A stretch of DNA of 64,000 bases. Source: CAZDKK01 sp964506245 (GTDB lineage: Bacteria > Eisenbacteria > RBG-16-71-46 > CAIMUX01 > WJJG01). This document shows positions 17,590-26,405 of this stretch, piece after piece (the first letter of the stretch is position 1; each line of letters starts with the position of its first letter). The notes beneath the pieces are model-generated. The model was not told the origin of the DNA, made no database searches, and was given only the letters and a program-made list of their open reading frames with translations. Both the position numbers and the translations under genes were made by a program. The stretch covers positions 1 to 64,000 of the forward strand of contig CAZDKK010000010.1 in the NCBI GenBank assembly GCA_964506245.1, given 5' to 3'.

Positions 17590-18522
17590 ATGACAATCCT
17601 GACGCTGCGTCCCTTCCGCGTCCGCGCAGCCGAAGGCATGTTGGGTCCCGGCGCGCTTGCGTCGGTGCTGGAGGCCGTCCGCCGTCGCGTTTCGGAGGCG
17701 GCCGCCTGCCAGGCCGGTGAGATGGTCGCAGAGAATGCCCCTGGCGACCCCGTGCGTGACTTCGCGGTCGTCTGGCGGTCTCGGCCGAAGGGTGAGACGC
17801 CACCCTTGCGCGCCTGCCGCGCTGCCCTGGACATCGTGCACCGGCTCGCGCGCCAGGAGATCGGAATCGCCCGCCAGCACGGCATCGCGCTCTGCCTGCA
17901 CATCGGCATCGCGTCGGACGGCAAGGATGGCGCCGGTCCCGTCGGCGACACCCGCGTCGCGCAGCGAGCGCACCTGCTCCGCATGGCGAACCGCCTCTAT
18001 GGCACGACGATCCTGGTCGACGCCGTGGTCGGGGAAATGGCTGCCCGGCGCATGGCGTTCCGTGAGGTCGATCGCATGAGCACCGGCGGCCACTCGCTGT
18101 TGCGTGGTCCCGAGGCCTCGGCGCTGGCCAACATCGCGGTCGGCCATCTGGGCGTGTTTGGATCCGCGCCGGGCGGGGTCTTCGAGCTGATGGGCCTGCA
18201 GGGCGCGCTCGCGCCGGCTCGGCGCAGCGCGGCGCTCGCCTTCGATGCGGCCCGCCAGCTCTACGAGGCGGGCGCGTGGACCAAGGCGGCCATGATCTTC
18301 GCACTCCTGGCGCACGGGACGCGTGTGGACCCGCTGGCCGAGCTGTACCTGCGCAAGTGCCGCCAGCACGAAGAGGAGGCTCGTCAGCTCACCCGCGCAT
18401 TGGCCCCGGAGACGATCCCGTCCACGCCGAGCCCCCAGGGCGCTGGAGACCACGCTGCGGTCCCCGGGTCGTCGCTCCCTGCGTCGGCGGGTCGCGATGC
18501 GCCCGACGCATCTCGCCCGTGA
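17590..18522 (+). CDS. Class III nucleotide-cyclase-like domain protein (probably degenerate)
   Basis: A 310-residue protein. Residues 20-190 follow the class III adenylate/guanylate cyclase layout: a strand-turn equivalent to the GD-hairpin (NAPGDPVRDFAVVW), the A-x2-AALDI helix, IALCLHIGIASDGKDGAGPVGDTRVAQRAHL, and GTTILVDAVVGE. The N-terminal F-x-D metal-binding motif expected in active cyclases is not visible, so activity is doubtful. The C-terminal helices (TPR-like ARQLYEAGAWTKAAMIFALL) match the usual tail of bacterial cyclase-domain proteins. The ATG at 17590 follows GGGAGGA. A regulatory, non-catalytic nucleotide sensor is an alternative. Confidence 0.6.
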   Translation: MTILTLRPFRVRAAEGMLGPGALASVLEAVRRRVSEAAACQAGEMVAENAPGDPVRDFAVVWRSRPKGETPPLRACRAALDIVHRLARQEIGIARQHGIALCLHIGIASDGKDGAGPVGDTRVAQRAHLLRMANRLYGTTILVDAVVGEMAARRMAFREVDRMSTGGHSLLRGPEASALANIAVGHLGVFGSAPGGVFELMGLQGALAPARRSAALAFDAARQLYEAGAWTKAAMIFALLAHGTRVDPLAELYLRKCRQHEEEARQLTRALAPETIPSTPSPQGAGDHAAVPGSSLPASAGRDAPDASRP

Positions 18523-18751
18523 GGTCGGTCTGACCGCGTGACTTTCGCCCGTGCAGTCGATCTGCCCGCGCATCCCTCGCCGTGGACGCCGCCACCTCGC
18601 ATCCCTTGCCGAGCGAGGGCGCGCCCAGGTAGGATCCACGCGTTCCTGTTGCTGTTGTCTCGATGACCGAACGGCGCCAGGACGTTCAAGGATCACGAGT
18701 CACCATATCCCGCGCGCCAGGCGCCTGCTTGTACACGAGGAGGGCGAGGAG

Positions 18752-19279
18752 ATGAACTGGACGAGTCTGCTCAAGGGTGAGATCGGCTACGCGTACGCGG
18801 TCACCGACGGACTGATGAAACTGGTCGACGACAAAAAGCTGGGCTGGAAGCCTGCCACGGGCAGCAACTGGATGACGACCGGCCAGCTCCTCATGCACCT
18901 GACGAACGCGTGCGGTGCGGGCTGCAAGGGGTTCGTCACCGGCGACTGGGGGTTCCCCGCGGGCGTCGATCCGAGCAAGCTGCCCCCCGAGGAGATGCTC
19001 CCGCCGGCCGAGAAGCTGCCGGCCGTGGAGACCGTGGCTCAGGCGCGCAAGCTGCTTGCCGAAGACAAGGCCCTGGCGCTGAAGATGGTTGACCAGGCGG
19101 GCGAGCAGGCACTCGACACCCGGATCGCGATCGCCCCGTGGGACCCGATGCAGCTGATCCTCGGCCTGCGCCTGCTGCAGATGGTCAACCACCTCACACA
19201 GCACAAGGACCAGCTCTACTACTACCTGAAGCTGCAGGGCCAGCCGGTCAACACCGGGAACCTCTGGGGGGCGAGGTAA
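18752..19279 (+). CDS. DinB-like four-helix bundle protein
   Basis: A 175-residue cytoplasmic protein resembling the DinB/YfiT superfamily of metal-binding four-helix bundles. A first helix has NWTSLLKGEIGYAYAVTDGLMKLV; then come WMTTGQLLMHLTNAC with the first putative metal His, and LLQMVNHLTQHKDQLYYYLK with the second His pair. Those three histidines are the usual ligand set. Family members act as thiol-dependent transferases or hydrolases, but the substrate here is unknown. GAGGAGGGCGAGGAG immediately precedes the ATG at 18752. Confidence 0.8.
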   Translation: MNWTSLLKGEIGYAYAVTDGLMKLVDDKKLGWKPATGSNWMTTGQLLMHLTNACGAGCKGFVTGDWGFPAGVDPSKLPPEEMLPPAEKLPAVETVAQARKLLAEDKALALKMVDQAGEQALDTRIAIAPWDPMQLILGLRLLQMVNHLTQHKDQLYYYLKLQGQPVNTGNLWGAR

Positions 19280-19298
19280 CCCGAGGCGCGTCCGTCCC

Positions 19299-20081
19299 CT
19301 ACGCGCGTGAGCGGCGCGCGAAGCAGAGGCCGGACCAGGTCGGGTCGATCGCGCTGATCTTGTAGTCGACGAATCCGCGCTCCAGGCCGAAGGCGCGCAC
19401 GACGTTCTGCGTGACGTCGGTTGCGATGCCCGAGGCCTGCTTCGGCCACACGAGCCACAGCCGGCCGCCGTCGGCCAACGTGCGGGCAGCACGCGGGAAT
19501 CCACGCGTGAGCGCGGCACGAGATGTCACGAAGAGCAGGACGATCTCCGCCCTTCCCCGCCCGTCGCGGCGCAGCGTGGCCCCCGCGGGCAGCGCACCCA
19601 GTGTCCGCTCGAATCCCACGGGCGCGCCGAGCAGGGCGATCGTGACACCGGCCTTCAGCCCGAGCTTGCGCGGGAGCGGCGTTCCCGCATAGGGCGCCAT
19701 GACGTTGGGTCGCACGGGCTTCTCCGGACGGTTCTTCAGCGCCCCGCGCAGCGCGGAGCGGACACGAGCCCAGGGTGTGAAGGTCGCGTCGGGGAGCATG
19801 GCCCTCACTCGCTGGGTCTTCCCCGGCTCGCCCTCGATGAAGACGAGGGGGACGTGGCGCGTGGCCTTTTGCTGGCGCAGCCAGATGGCGATGGCCCCGC
19901 CCTGCGACGGCGCCCGCGAGAGGTCGATGATGAAGACCTCGGGCGGGTCGCTCCGCAGGGCGCGGAGGCCTTCCCCGTCCATCCGCGTGTGGCAGACGAC
20001 GGCGTGGCCTGCCGCGCGCAGGAGCCGCGCCCGCTCCTGCGCCTCCGCGGCCTGCCAGTGGATCAGGTGCACGCGCGCCAT
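19299..20081 (-). CDS. Receiver-like domain fused to DUF3052
   Basis: A 260-residue cytoplasmic protein with two modules. Residues 1-120 resemble a CheY-like receiver: HLIHWQAAEAQERARLLRAAGH, then PPEVFIIDLSR with the phospho-acceptor position. The acidic pocket near the N-terminus is missing (HW instead of DD), so phosphorylation is doubtful. Residues 130-260 match DUF3052: YAGTPLPRKLGLKAGVTIALL, then WLVWPKQASGIATDVTQNVVR and FVDYKISAIDPTWSGLCFARR. DUF3052 has no assigned function. ATG 20081 has GGGAGG about 6 nt upstream. The gene follows the hydratase on the same strand. Confidence 0.75.
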   Translation of the reverse strand: MARVHLIHWQAAEAQERARLLRAAGHAVVCHTRMDGEGLRALRSDPPEVFIIDLSRAPSQGGAIAIWLRQQKATRHVPLVFIEGEPGKTQRVRAMLPDATFTPWARVRSALRGALKNRPEKPVRPNVMAPYAGTPLPRKLGLKAGVTIALLGAPVGFERTLGALPAGATLRRDGRGRAEIVLLFVTSRAALTRGFPRAARTLADGGRLWLVWPKQASGIATDVTQNVVRAFGLERGFVDYKISAIDPTWSGLCFARRSRA

Positions 20082-20180
20082 CGCGAACCTCCCTTCAACG
20101 GCCCGGCCGAGCCGGCGGGGGCTCAAACGGCCCGCGCGCCGCGGAATCACGCCGGTGATCGCAAACGGCGTGCCTGTTCG

Positions 20181-20933
20181 CTACTTGCGAATCTCGATCC
20201 CCTGCAGACGCGCGCGCGTGGCCTCCGAATACCAGACATCGAGGAAAGCGCGCAGGGAGGGTCCCTCGATCCGGCGCATCGTTTCCGCCGTCGGGCCCCG
20301 CAGCAGGCTCTTGAGGCTGCGGAATGCCACGGGATCTCGCGCGGCCAGTGCCCGGGCCTCCGCGTCAGCCGCTGGACCAAGCTGGTCTGGTGCGACGATC
20401 CGGTCGATCAGCCCGAGCGCAAGGGCCTCCTCAGGCGTGTACAGGGTGCCGTCGAGCAGCACGCGCTCGGCCTGTCGCCGTTCCACGCACCGGCACAGCA
20501 TCTCCACGCTGCCGGCGAAGACGGTGGAGCCGAAGGTGACCTCGTTCAGTCCGATCTTTCCCGACTCGGCGGCCATCAACCGGCGGTCGCAGGCCAGGGC
20601 CAGCATGCACCCGCCCGCGATGGCGTGTCCGTTCAGCGCCGCCACGACTGGCTTCGGAAACACGAACAGCGTCGTGTACAAGTCCGTGAACCCGATGAGG
20701 AACTCGTGGAAGCGCTCGCGCGGCAGTGGGTACAGCTCGGGCACGTCGAGCCCGAAGGAGAAGAACTTGCCGTGGCCGGTGAGAACGACGGCCCGGACGG
20801 ACGGGTCGGCGCGAAGCTCCTCGACGGCTGTCCGCAGCTCGCCCAGGACCTCGGTGTTGATCGCGTTGACCTTGCCGCGGTGAAGAGCCAGGCGAGCGAG
20901 GCCGTCCTCACGAGTCAGCTGCAGATGGGTCAT
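20181..20933 (-). CDS. Enoyl-CoA hydratase/isomerase family protein
   Basis: A 250-residue crotonase-fold enzyme acting on acyl-CoA. Oxyanion-hole segments FSFGLD (58-63) and AIAGG (104-108) are present. A single catalytic-type Glu sits at 131 in KIGLNEVTFG; the second hydratase Glu is not evident. That pattern and the LDVPELY element look more like delta3,delta2-enoyl-CoA isomerases than hydratases. I used ATG 20933; an ATG 12 bases upstream (20945) is also possible. It lies downstream of the SIMPL gene in a minus-strand series that includes a biotin-dependent carboxyltransferase. Confidence 0.85.
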   Translation of the reverse strand: MTHLQLTREDGLARLALHRGKVNAINTEVLGELRTAVEELRADPSVRAVVLTGHGKFFSFGLDVPELYPLPRERFHEFLIGFTDLYTTLFVFPKPVVAALNGHAIAGGCMLALACDRRLMAAESGKIGLNEVTFGSTVFAGSVEMLCRCVERRQAERVLLDGTLYTPEEALALGLIDRIVAPDQLGPAADAEARALAARDPVAFRSLKSLLRGPTAETMRRIEGPSLRAFLDVWYSEATRARLQGIEIRK

Positions 20934-20997
20934 CGGCGCCCCCATGCGCCGCCGCCCGAGCCGTGCTCGTGCTTCCCGCGCCAGCGGCGGCCCCCGG

Positions 20998-21726
20998 TCA
21001 GTCCGACAGGTAGTATTCGATCGTCGCCACCACGCGCACGGTCTTCTGGAGCTGGTTCTCCTCCATGACGCCGGATGCGCCGTCGCGCGGCAGGATCACG
21101 AAGGTGCCCTGGTTGGCGTTGCGGATCTTGCCCAGGTGGCTGCCGGAGTCCTTGGCGAACTGCTCGGCGGCCCGGCGGGCGTTGGCCGTCGCCTCGGCGA
21201 TCATGTCGGGCTTCAGGTCGTTCAGCCGCGTGAAGAGGTAACTCGGCCCGGAGAAGGGTCCCTCGTTGGAAGAGAGCACGACGCCGGCCTGCACCAGCTG
21301 ACTGATCTTCTGGCTGACCGACTGGATCTGCTGCGGGCTCTCGGAGCGCACCATCAGCGTCGCGTTGATGATGTACCGGCTGTCCATCGGGCCGCTGCGA
21401 TAGGGGTTCGTCAGCAAGTCGTTCACCTGGAGCTGCTGCAGCTCCACCTGATCCCGGCTCATGCCGTTGTTCTGGAGAAACGTGAAGACCGCCTGCTGGC
21501 TCTCCTCGATCTTCCGCTGAGCCACCGCCAGGTTGTTGTCGGTCGAGGCGAAGCGGATGGGCCAGAGGGCCAGATCCGCCATGACGTCGCGTTCCGCCAG
21601 CCCCTTCACCGTAACGATCCGATCAGCCATGCGACCCTGGACGAATCCATGGCCGATGAACCAGCCCGCGAGGGCGATCCCCACGGCCGCGATCAGGACG
21701 GGCACGATCCAGGATCCCTTCTGCAT
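20998..21726 (-). CDS. SIMPL (DUF541) domain periplasmic protein
   Basis: A 242-residue protein anchored by an N-terminal hydrophobic helix (residues 6-25), with the SIMPL/DUF541 domain filling the rest. Typical elements are VTVKGLAERDVMADLALWPI at the start of the domain, VARRKIEESQQAV-like helices, FTRLNDLKPDMIAEATANAR and the C-terminal VRVVATIEYYL strand. SIMPL proteins are envelope proteins, some linked to oxidative stress; the mechanism is unknown. Only 6 bases separate it from the biotin-carrier gene upstream, suggesting co-transcription. Confidence 0.9.
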   Translation of the reverse strand: MQKGSWIVPVLIAAVGIALAGWFIGHGFVQGRMADRIVTVKGLAERDVMADLALWPIRFASTDNNLAVAQRKIEESQQAVFTFLQNNGMSRDQVELQQLQVNDLLTNPYRSGPMDSRYIINATLMVRSESPQQIQSVSQKISQLVQAGVVLSSNEGPFSGPSYLFTRLNDLKPDMIAEATANARRAAEQFAKDSGSHLGKIRNANQGTFVILPRDGASGVMEENQLQKTVRVVATIEYYLSD

Positions 21727-21732
21727 GATCGC

Positions 21733-22206
21733 CTACTCCACAACCACCAGGACCTGGCCCTGGGAGACGTTGGCACCGACCCGTGCGGCCACCTGCTTGA
21801 CGACGCCATCCCGCGGCGAGCAGATGTCGCTTTCCATCTTCATCGCTTCGAGCACGACCAACGGGTCGCCCGTCGAGACCTTCTGGCCGGGCTCGACCAA
21901 CACCTTGATGATCAGCCCCGGCATGATCGCGGTCACGGCGCCATCGCCCGCGACCGGACGCGAGGTGAGCACGCCCAGCCCGCCCGAGCGACGGCGCTCG
22001 AGACCCTCGGTCTGGAAGGGGTAGACGATCCCGTTCACCAGCGCGGTGGCGCCCGCGATCTCGACCTTGTGCGTGTGGCCCTCGAGTGTCACCTCATCCC
22101 CGAGCACTTCGGGTTCGAACCGCTTGCCGTCGATCAGAATCGCGCGTCCCTGCTGCTGGACCTCGTACTCCATGCCGTCCAGCTTCAAGGTGAACTTCTT
22201 GGCCAT
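21733..22206 (-). CDS. Biotin carboxyl carrier protein
   Basis: A 157-residue protein whose C-terminal 70 residues form a biotinyl/lipoyl domain with the biotinylation motif EAMKMES. The GVVKQVAARVGANVSQGQVLVVVE ending is typical. The N-terminal part resembles linkers of decarboxylase gamma or acyl-CoA carboxylase carriers. It would shuttle carboxylated biotin to the carboxyltransferase encoded just upstream (22316-23809), as in two-subunit pyruvate carboxylase or oxaloacetate decarboxylase systems. Confidence 0.9.
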   Translation of the reverse strand: MAKKFTLKLDGMEYEVQQQGRAILIDGKRFEPEVLGDEVTLEGHTHKVEIAGATALVNGIVYPFQTEGLERRRSGGLGVLTSRPVAGDGAVTAIMPGLIIKVLVEPGQKVSTGDPLVVLEAMKMESDICSPRDGVVKQVAARVGANVSQGQVLVVVE

Positions 22207-22233
22207 GCCCCGCCTCGCTCCTTCTCAGGCGCT

Positions 22234-22279
22234 CCGGCCGCCCGCGTCCTCGCGCCCCCGGCCGCCCGCGTCCTCGCGC
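22234..22279. repeat. Two tandem copies of a 22-bp GC-rich unit
   Basis: The unit CCGGCCGCCCGCGTCCTCGC plus GC occurs at 22234-22255 and again at 22258-22279, identical, in the gap between the carboxyltransferase stop and the biotin-carrier start. This looks like local slippage; no function is evident. Confidence 0.7.
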
Positions 22280-22315
22280 TCTCGCGCCCCGGGCGCGCCT
22301 GTGTCCCTCTGAGCC

Positions 22316-23809
22316 CTATCCCAGGCCCCAGGTCGTCCCCGCTGGCTCGCGTCGCCCGGCGAGCTTCCATGCGTTCGCCGTTGTCGCCGCCGCGCCCCCG
22401 TTGCCGTTGGTGCGCTCGTACTCCCGGAGCAGCCTGGCCGCCACGGCGGCGGCGATCACCTCCTTGCGTCCCAGGCCCCGCCCGACGCGCTCCAGGAACG
22501 GGCGCGCGATCTGCGGGAACAGCGCGTAGGAGATCACGTCCTGCTCGGAGCGCGCGAGCTTGCCCGCTTCCGCGCGGGCCTTCTCGAGACCGGGCTCGAG
22601 CAGGTCCGCCGGACGGCAGTCGATCGGTCGCTCCTTGCCGATCACCTTCTGCCGGATCGTCTCATCCATCGGCGCCGGCGGCCGGCCGTAGTAGCCGCGG
22701 AAGTAGTTGCGCACCTCCTCGGGCACGACCTTGTAGCGCTCGCCGAGCACCACGTTGAGCGTGGCCTGCGTGCCGACGATCTGGCTCGACGGCGTGACCA
22801 GCGGCGGGTAACCCATCTCCTTGCGCACGCGCGGCACCTCGGCCAGCACGTCCATGTACCGATCTTCGGCCTTCTGTTCGCGGAGCTGAGAGACCAGGTT
22901 CGAGAGCATCCCCCCCGGGATCTGGAACTCGAGGACGTTCACATCCACACCCGCCATGCCGCTCTCGAAGCGGTGGTAGCGCTTGCGGATGTCGGCGAAG
23001 TAGCGCGCGATCGCCGCCAGGCGGGCGAGATCGAGACCGGTGGCGCGGTCGGTTTCCTCGAGCATGCTGACGATCGACTCGGTCGGCGCCTGCGAGGTCA
23101 TGAGGGCCATCGAGGAGATGGCGGTGTCGACGACGTCGACGTTGGCCTCGGCGGCCTTGAGCAGCACCATGCTGGCCATGCCACTGGTGTAGTGGGTGTG
23201 GAGCTGGATCGGCAGCGACAGCCGCTTCTTCATGGCCGAGACGAGCTCGTACGTCGCGTAGGGCTTGAGCAGCCCGGCCATGTCCTTGATGCAGATCGAG
23301 TCGGCGCCCATGTCGGCGAGCTGCTCGGCCAGCGCGACGAAGGTCTCATTGGTGTGCACGGGCGAGAGCGTGTAGGAGATCGTCGCCTGGACGTGCTTGC
23401 CCTCGCGCTTGGCGATCTCCATCGCCTTCTTCATGTTGCGCACGTCGTTGAGCGCGTCGAAGATCCGGAAGATGTCGATGCCCTCGCGCGCCGCCTCGAC
23501 GATGAATGCCTCCACCACGTCGTCCGGATAGTGCCGATAGCCGACGACGTTCTGGCCGCGTAGGAGCATCTGCAACCGGGTGTTGGGCAGCGCCGCGCGC
23601 AGCAGGCGCAGCCGCTCCCAGGGGTCCTCGCCCAGGAAGCGCATGGCCGAGTCGAAGGTGGCCCCGCCCCACATCTCGAGCGAGTGGAACCCCACCTTGT
23701 CCAGTTCCCCGGCGATCGGGAGCATCGCCTCGGTGCCCATGCGCGTGGCGAGCAGCGACTGGTGGGCATCCCGTAGGACGGTGTCGGTGATGGCAAGCGG
23801 TCTAGCCAT
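22316..23809 (-). CDS. Carboxyltransferase subunit (pyruvate carboxylase B / oxaloacetate decarboxylase alpha type)
   Basis: A 497-residue TIM-barrel enzyme that moves CO2 between biotin and pyruvate/oxaloacetate. It starts with ITDTVLRDAHQSLLATRM (catalytic Asp/Arg region), and has LRGQNVVGYRHYPDDVV, the metal/Lys region SICIKDMAGLLKPY and the HTHYTSGMA metal ligands. The conserved C-terminal PycB-like domain follows (ITPSSQIVGTQA-like: VTPSSQIVGTQATLNVV). A separate biotin carrier follows at 22206; no biotin carboxylase is seen here, so whether it works as a pyruvate carboxylase or a decarboxylase is open. ATG 23809 is preceded by GAGGA. Confidence 0.92.
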   Translation of the reverse strand: MARPLAITDTVLRDAHQSLLATRMGTEAMLPIAGELDKVGFHSLEMWGGATFDSAMRFLGEDPWERLRLLRAALPNTRLQMLLRGQNVVGYRHYPDDVVEAFIVEAAREGIDIFRIFDALNDVRNMKKAMEIAKREGKHVQATISYTLSPVHTNETFVALAEQLADMGADSICIKDMAGLLKPYATYELVSAMKKRLSLPIQLHTHYTSGMASMVLLKAAEANVDVVDTAISSMALMTSQAPTESIVSMLEETDRATGLDLARLAAIARYFADIRKRYHRFESGMAGVDVNVLEFQIPGGMLSNLVSQLREQKAEDRYMDVLAEVPRVRKEMGYPPLVTPSSQIVGTQATLNVVLGERYKVVPEEVRNYFRGYYGRPPAPMDETIRQKVIGKERPIDCRPADLLEPGLEKARAEAGKLARSEQDVISYALFPQIARPFLERVGRGLGRKEVIAAAVAARLLREYERTNGNGGAAATTANAWKLAGRREPAGTTWGLG

Positions 23810-24133
23810 GTTCAGGTCCTCGCGCCTCTCCCGGCCCGGATCGCCCAGGCGGGCCGGACCGGTCTCGGGATTCCCTGTTCTCTGGCCGGGTCGCGGGTCG
23901 GGAGCTTGGCACCGTCGGCAGTCCGTCCGGTTCCGACGCGCCCGGTCGAAGGCCCGCATATGCTAGGGCAAGATCGACCTTTCGTCCAGCGCGGGCTGAC
24001 CCGCCGGGCCGCCCTCCCGGCGTCCCGCGAGCCCCACGGGAGGGGGCGGAGACCGATGCCGGGAACCGGGGCGAAGGTTCCCGGGTGGGAACCGACCGAG
24101 CCTGCGCCAGGCGATGCTCGGATGGAGGGAGCC

Positions 24134-24355
24134 ATGAAGGTCCGCATCGATCGCGAGGACTGCACGAGCTGTGGTGTATGCTGGAGCGTCTGTCCGGAAG
24201 TCTTCGAGGAAAGCCCGGCGGATTCCCAGAGCCAGATCGTGGGATCTTTCCGTGTCGGCGGTGAACCGGGCCTGGGTGAGGTCGGCGAGGAGCTGCGGAG
24301 CGGCGTGACGGAAGCAGCCGAAGGCTGCCCGGTGTCGATCATCCACGTGGAATAG
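24134..24355 (+). CDS. Small [4Fe-4S] ferredoxin
   Basis: A 73-residue single-cluster ferredoxin. Cys10, Cys13 and Cys16 (CTSCGVC) plus a C-terminal Cys in EGCPVSI are the expected ligands. Cys20 (SVCPEVFEE) is an additional cysteine, as in Thermotoga-type ferredoxins, where it can form a disulfide. It would donate low-potential electrons, possibly to the AOR at 45.8 kb, though they are not linked. GGAGGGA before ATG 24134 decides the start over the ATG at 24122. Confidence 0.9.
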   Translation: MKVRIDREDCTSCGVCWSVCPEVFEESPADSQSQIVGSFRVGGEPGLGEVGEELRSGVTEAAEGCPVSIIHVE

Positions 24356-24414
24356 GATGGGGCGGAAACCGAACCTGCCCCGGAACCGGCCGCGGCCGGG
24401 CAAGAGGAGAACCG

Positions 24415-24828
24415 ATGAAACGCAGCGCAAGCGCTAGGTGGAAGGGTGGGCTCAGGGATGGCCAGGGCAGCTTCAGCGTTGCCAGTGGTCTCATCAAGGA
24501 CCAGAAGTACGGCTTCCGCGCCCGCTTCGAGGATGCGCCCGGCACCAACCCGGAGGAGCTGATCGCCGCCGCCCACGCGAGCTGCTTCAGCATGGCCTTG
24601 AGCGGCCAGCTCGGTGAGCGCGGGATCACGCCCGAAGCCATCGAGACCACGAGCACCATTACCTTCGAGAACCTGACGCTCACCCGCAGCGCGCTGAAGA
24701 CCACCGTCAGGGCGCCTGGTGCGGACAAGGCCAAGGTCGAGGAGGCCGCCGCCGCAGCCAAAACCGGGTGCCCCATCTCGAAGGTGCTGAAGCTCGAGAT
24801 CGACCTCGAGCTGACGATCACGGCGTAG
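24415..24828 (+). CDS. OsmC-family peroxiredoxin
   Basis: A 137-residue thiol peroxidase for organic hydroperoxides. The two reactive cysteines are visible in AAHASCFSMALS and AAKTGCPIS, and a KDQKYGFRARFEDAPGTNPEEL segment fits OsmC. GAGGAGAACC precedes the ATG. It begins 59 bases after the ferredoxin, which may be co-transcribed. Both active-site positions are encoded as Cys (TGC), unlike the in-frame TGA found in the Omp28-like genes. Confidence 0.9.
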   Translation: MKRSASARWKGGLRDGQGSFSVASGLIKDQKYGFRARFEDAPGTNPEELIAAAHASCFSMALSGQLGERGITPEAIETTSTITFENLTLTRSALKTTVRAPGADKAKVEEAAAAAKTGCPISKVLKLEIDLELTITA

Positions 24829-24878
24829 TGGGCAACACGGTCGGGGCACGGTGGGCTGCGCGATCCGGGCGTGGCGGG

Positions 24879-25556
24879 CTACGCCTCGGCCGTCTCCTCC
24901 ATCGCGATGAGCGAGACGCCCTCGATGCCCTCGATCGCCCCCAGCTCCCGCACGAACTCGCGGTTGCGCTCGGGGGCCTTGAGGCGCACGAAGTAGGAAA
25001 GCTCGAGCATCTCGCCGTTGCGGCGGGTGCGGATGTTGAGCAGCGTGTTCTTCTTCAGGTACTTGTGGAAGACCTGTTCGTGGAGCATCGAGCCGCGCTC
25101 ATCCGGCGTGACCGAGAAGCGCAGCAATAGGTCGTGACTGCGCACGGAGCCGAAGTTCCCCACATAGAGGAGCGCGACCCCGGCCAGGATCATGCCGGTC
25201 CCGACCAGGGCGATCAGGTGATACCCCGTGCCCGCGGCCATGCCGGCCGCCAGGGCCATGAAGACGAAGGCGATATCACGCGTGTCCTTGATGACCGTGC
25301 GGAATCGGATGATCGACATCGCCCCGACCAGTCCGAACGCCCGCGCCAGGTTGTTGCCGATCACCATCATCACGACCGACGTGACCATCGGCAGCAGAAC
25401 GAGCGTGTTCACGTAGGAAACCGAGTAGTTGAAGCTGCGATGCGTCTTGCGATAAGAGATCGCGATCGCGGCGCCGAGCACGAAAGCGATGGCGATGTTG
25501 ACCAGGATGTCGGTCAGCAGGAAGCGCTGCCCGCCCGCCACGAGATCGTTCAACAT
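24879..25556 (-). CDS. DUF4956 membrane protein
   Basis: A 225-residue protein with about four TM helices in the first 150 residues and a cytoplasmic C-terminal domain. The family motif is GAMSIIRFRTVIKDTRDIAF, followed by MALAAGMAAGTGYH. DUF4956 genes typically accompany VTC-type polyphosphate polymerase domains, as here (next gene at 25620). A role in polyphosphate or anionic polymer handling is inferred from that association only. GGTGGAGAG precedes the ATG. Confidence 0.85.
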   Translation of the reverse strand: MLNDLVAGGQRFLLTDILVNIAIAFVLGAAIAISYRKTHRSFNYSVSYVNTLVLLPMVTSVVMMVIGNNLARAFGLVGAMSIIRFRTVIKDTRDIAFVFMALAAGMAAGTGYHLIALVGTGMILAGVALLYVGNFGSVRSHDLLLRFSVTPDERGSMLHEQVFHKYLKKNTLLNIRTRRNGEMLELSYFVRLKAPERNREFVRELGAIEGIEGVSLIAMEETAEA

Positions 25557-25619
25557 CGCTCTCCACCTCTGCTGCTGTTGCCCTGCGCTGCTTGGCCCGG
25601 GGCTGCCGCGACCAGTACA

Positions 25620-26405
25620 TCAATTCCAGGCTCTCAACTCCCCGACGGTCTCGTCCGCCGGGCCCCAGAGGTCGATGCCCCGGCAGTATTTCGAGATCGG
25701 CAAGTTGCTCCGGCTCAATAACCGTGTCACCGGCCGCAGCCACGGAGGCATCGCCCCGTTGAACTTGACCTCCAGGATCTGCCTGCGATTCGTCAGGTGC
25801 CGCAGGCCCTTCTCCCCGAAGATCTCCTCGAGCTCGGGGTACATGAGGCTGCGCACGTCGCAGTCGAAGGTCACCCGGACGCGGGGGTTGTCGATGCCCA
25901 CGTAAGCCTCTCTATCATAAACGATGAGGACCGTTTGGCGCAGCTCGAGAACCTGCTCCAGGAAGAAAAACCGCTCCAGCGTCGCCCGGGCTGCCAGGGA
26001 AAGCTCCATCCCCGCAAGGCTTTCCGGGTCCAGGCGGTGGGCCGGATGCTCCCGCAGCAGCGCGATCGCCCGGTCGAGGGGCATGCCCACGCGCTCTTTG
26101 AGAATCGTGGTGCCGTACTTGCGCTTGATCTCGAAGAAGGCGATCGAGTCGGGGCAGGGGGAATTGTACGTGCGCAGTCGCAGCTTCTTGCGGATCGACG
26201 TGCCCGCGTCCTTCTCGCAGTAGAAGCGCAAGTCCGGCGTGTCGAAGTAGATGCTGCGGACCGTGTACATCCCCCCGGGACAGCCTTCCGTGAATGGGTC
26301 CAGCTCCACGAAGGGGGCGATCATAGCTCGCACCCGCGCGATCTCCTGCGCCGTGACGAAGTACTTCAGCTCGAAGCGTTCGAAGCGCGCGCCCAACATC
26401 TTCAC
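25620..26405 (-). CDS. VTC-domain polyphosphate polymerase-like protein
   Basis: A 261-residue protein of the VTC/CYTH tunnel fold, which in yeast polymerises ATP into polyphosphate. Visible signatures are RFELKYFVTAQEI at the start, YTVRSIYFDTPDLRFYCEK, KLRLRTYN, FFEIKRKYG and the terminal ILEVKFNG. The alternating basic and acidic tunnel residues (R/K on strands, E in ELK, EIK, EVK) are intact. Its stop-side neighbour is DUF4956 and its start overlaps the adaptor gene upstream by 4 bases (26402-26405), so the three probably form one unit. Confidence 0.87.
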   Translation of the reverse strand: MKMLGARFERFELKYFVTAQEIARVRAMIAPFVELDPFTEGCPGGMYTVRSIYFDTPDLRFYCEKDAGTSIRKKLRLRTYNSPCPDSIAFFEIKRKYGTTILKERVGMPLDRAIALLREHPAHRLDPESLAGMELSLAARATLERFFFLEQVLELRQTVLIVYDREAYVGIDNPRVRVTFDCDVRSLMYPELEEIFGEKGLRHLTNRRQILEVKFNGAMPPWLRPVTRLLSRSNLPISKYCRGIDLWGPADETVGELRAWN

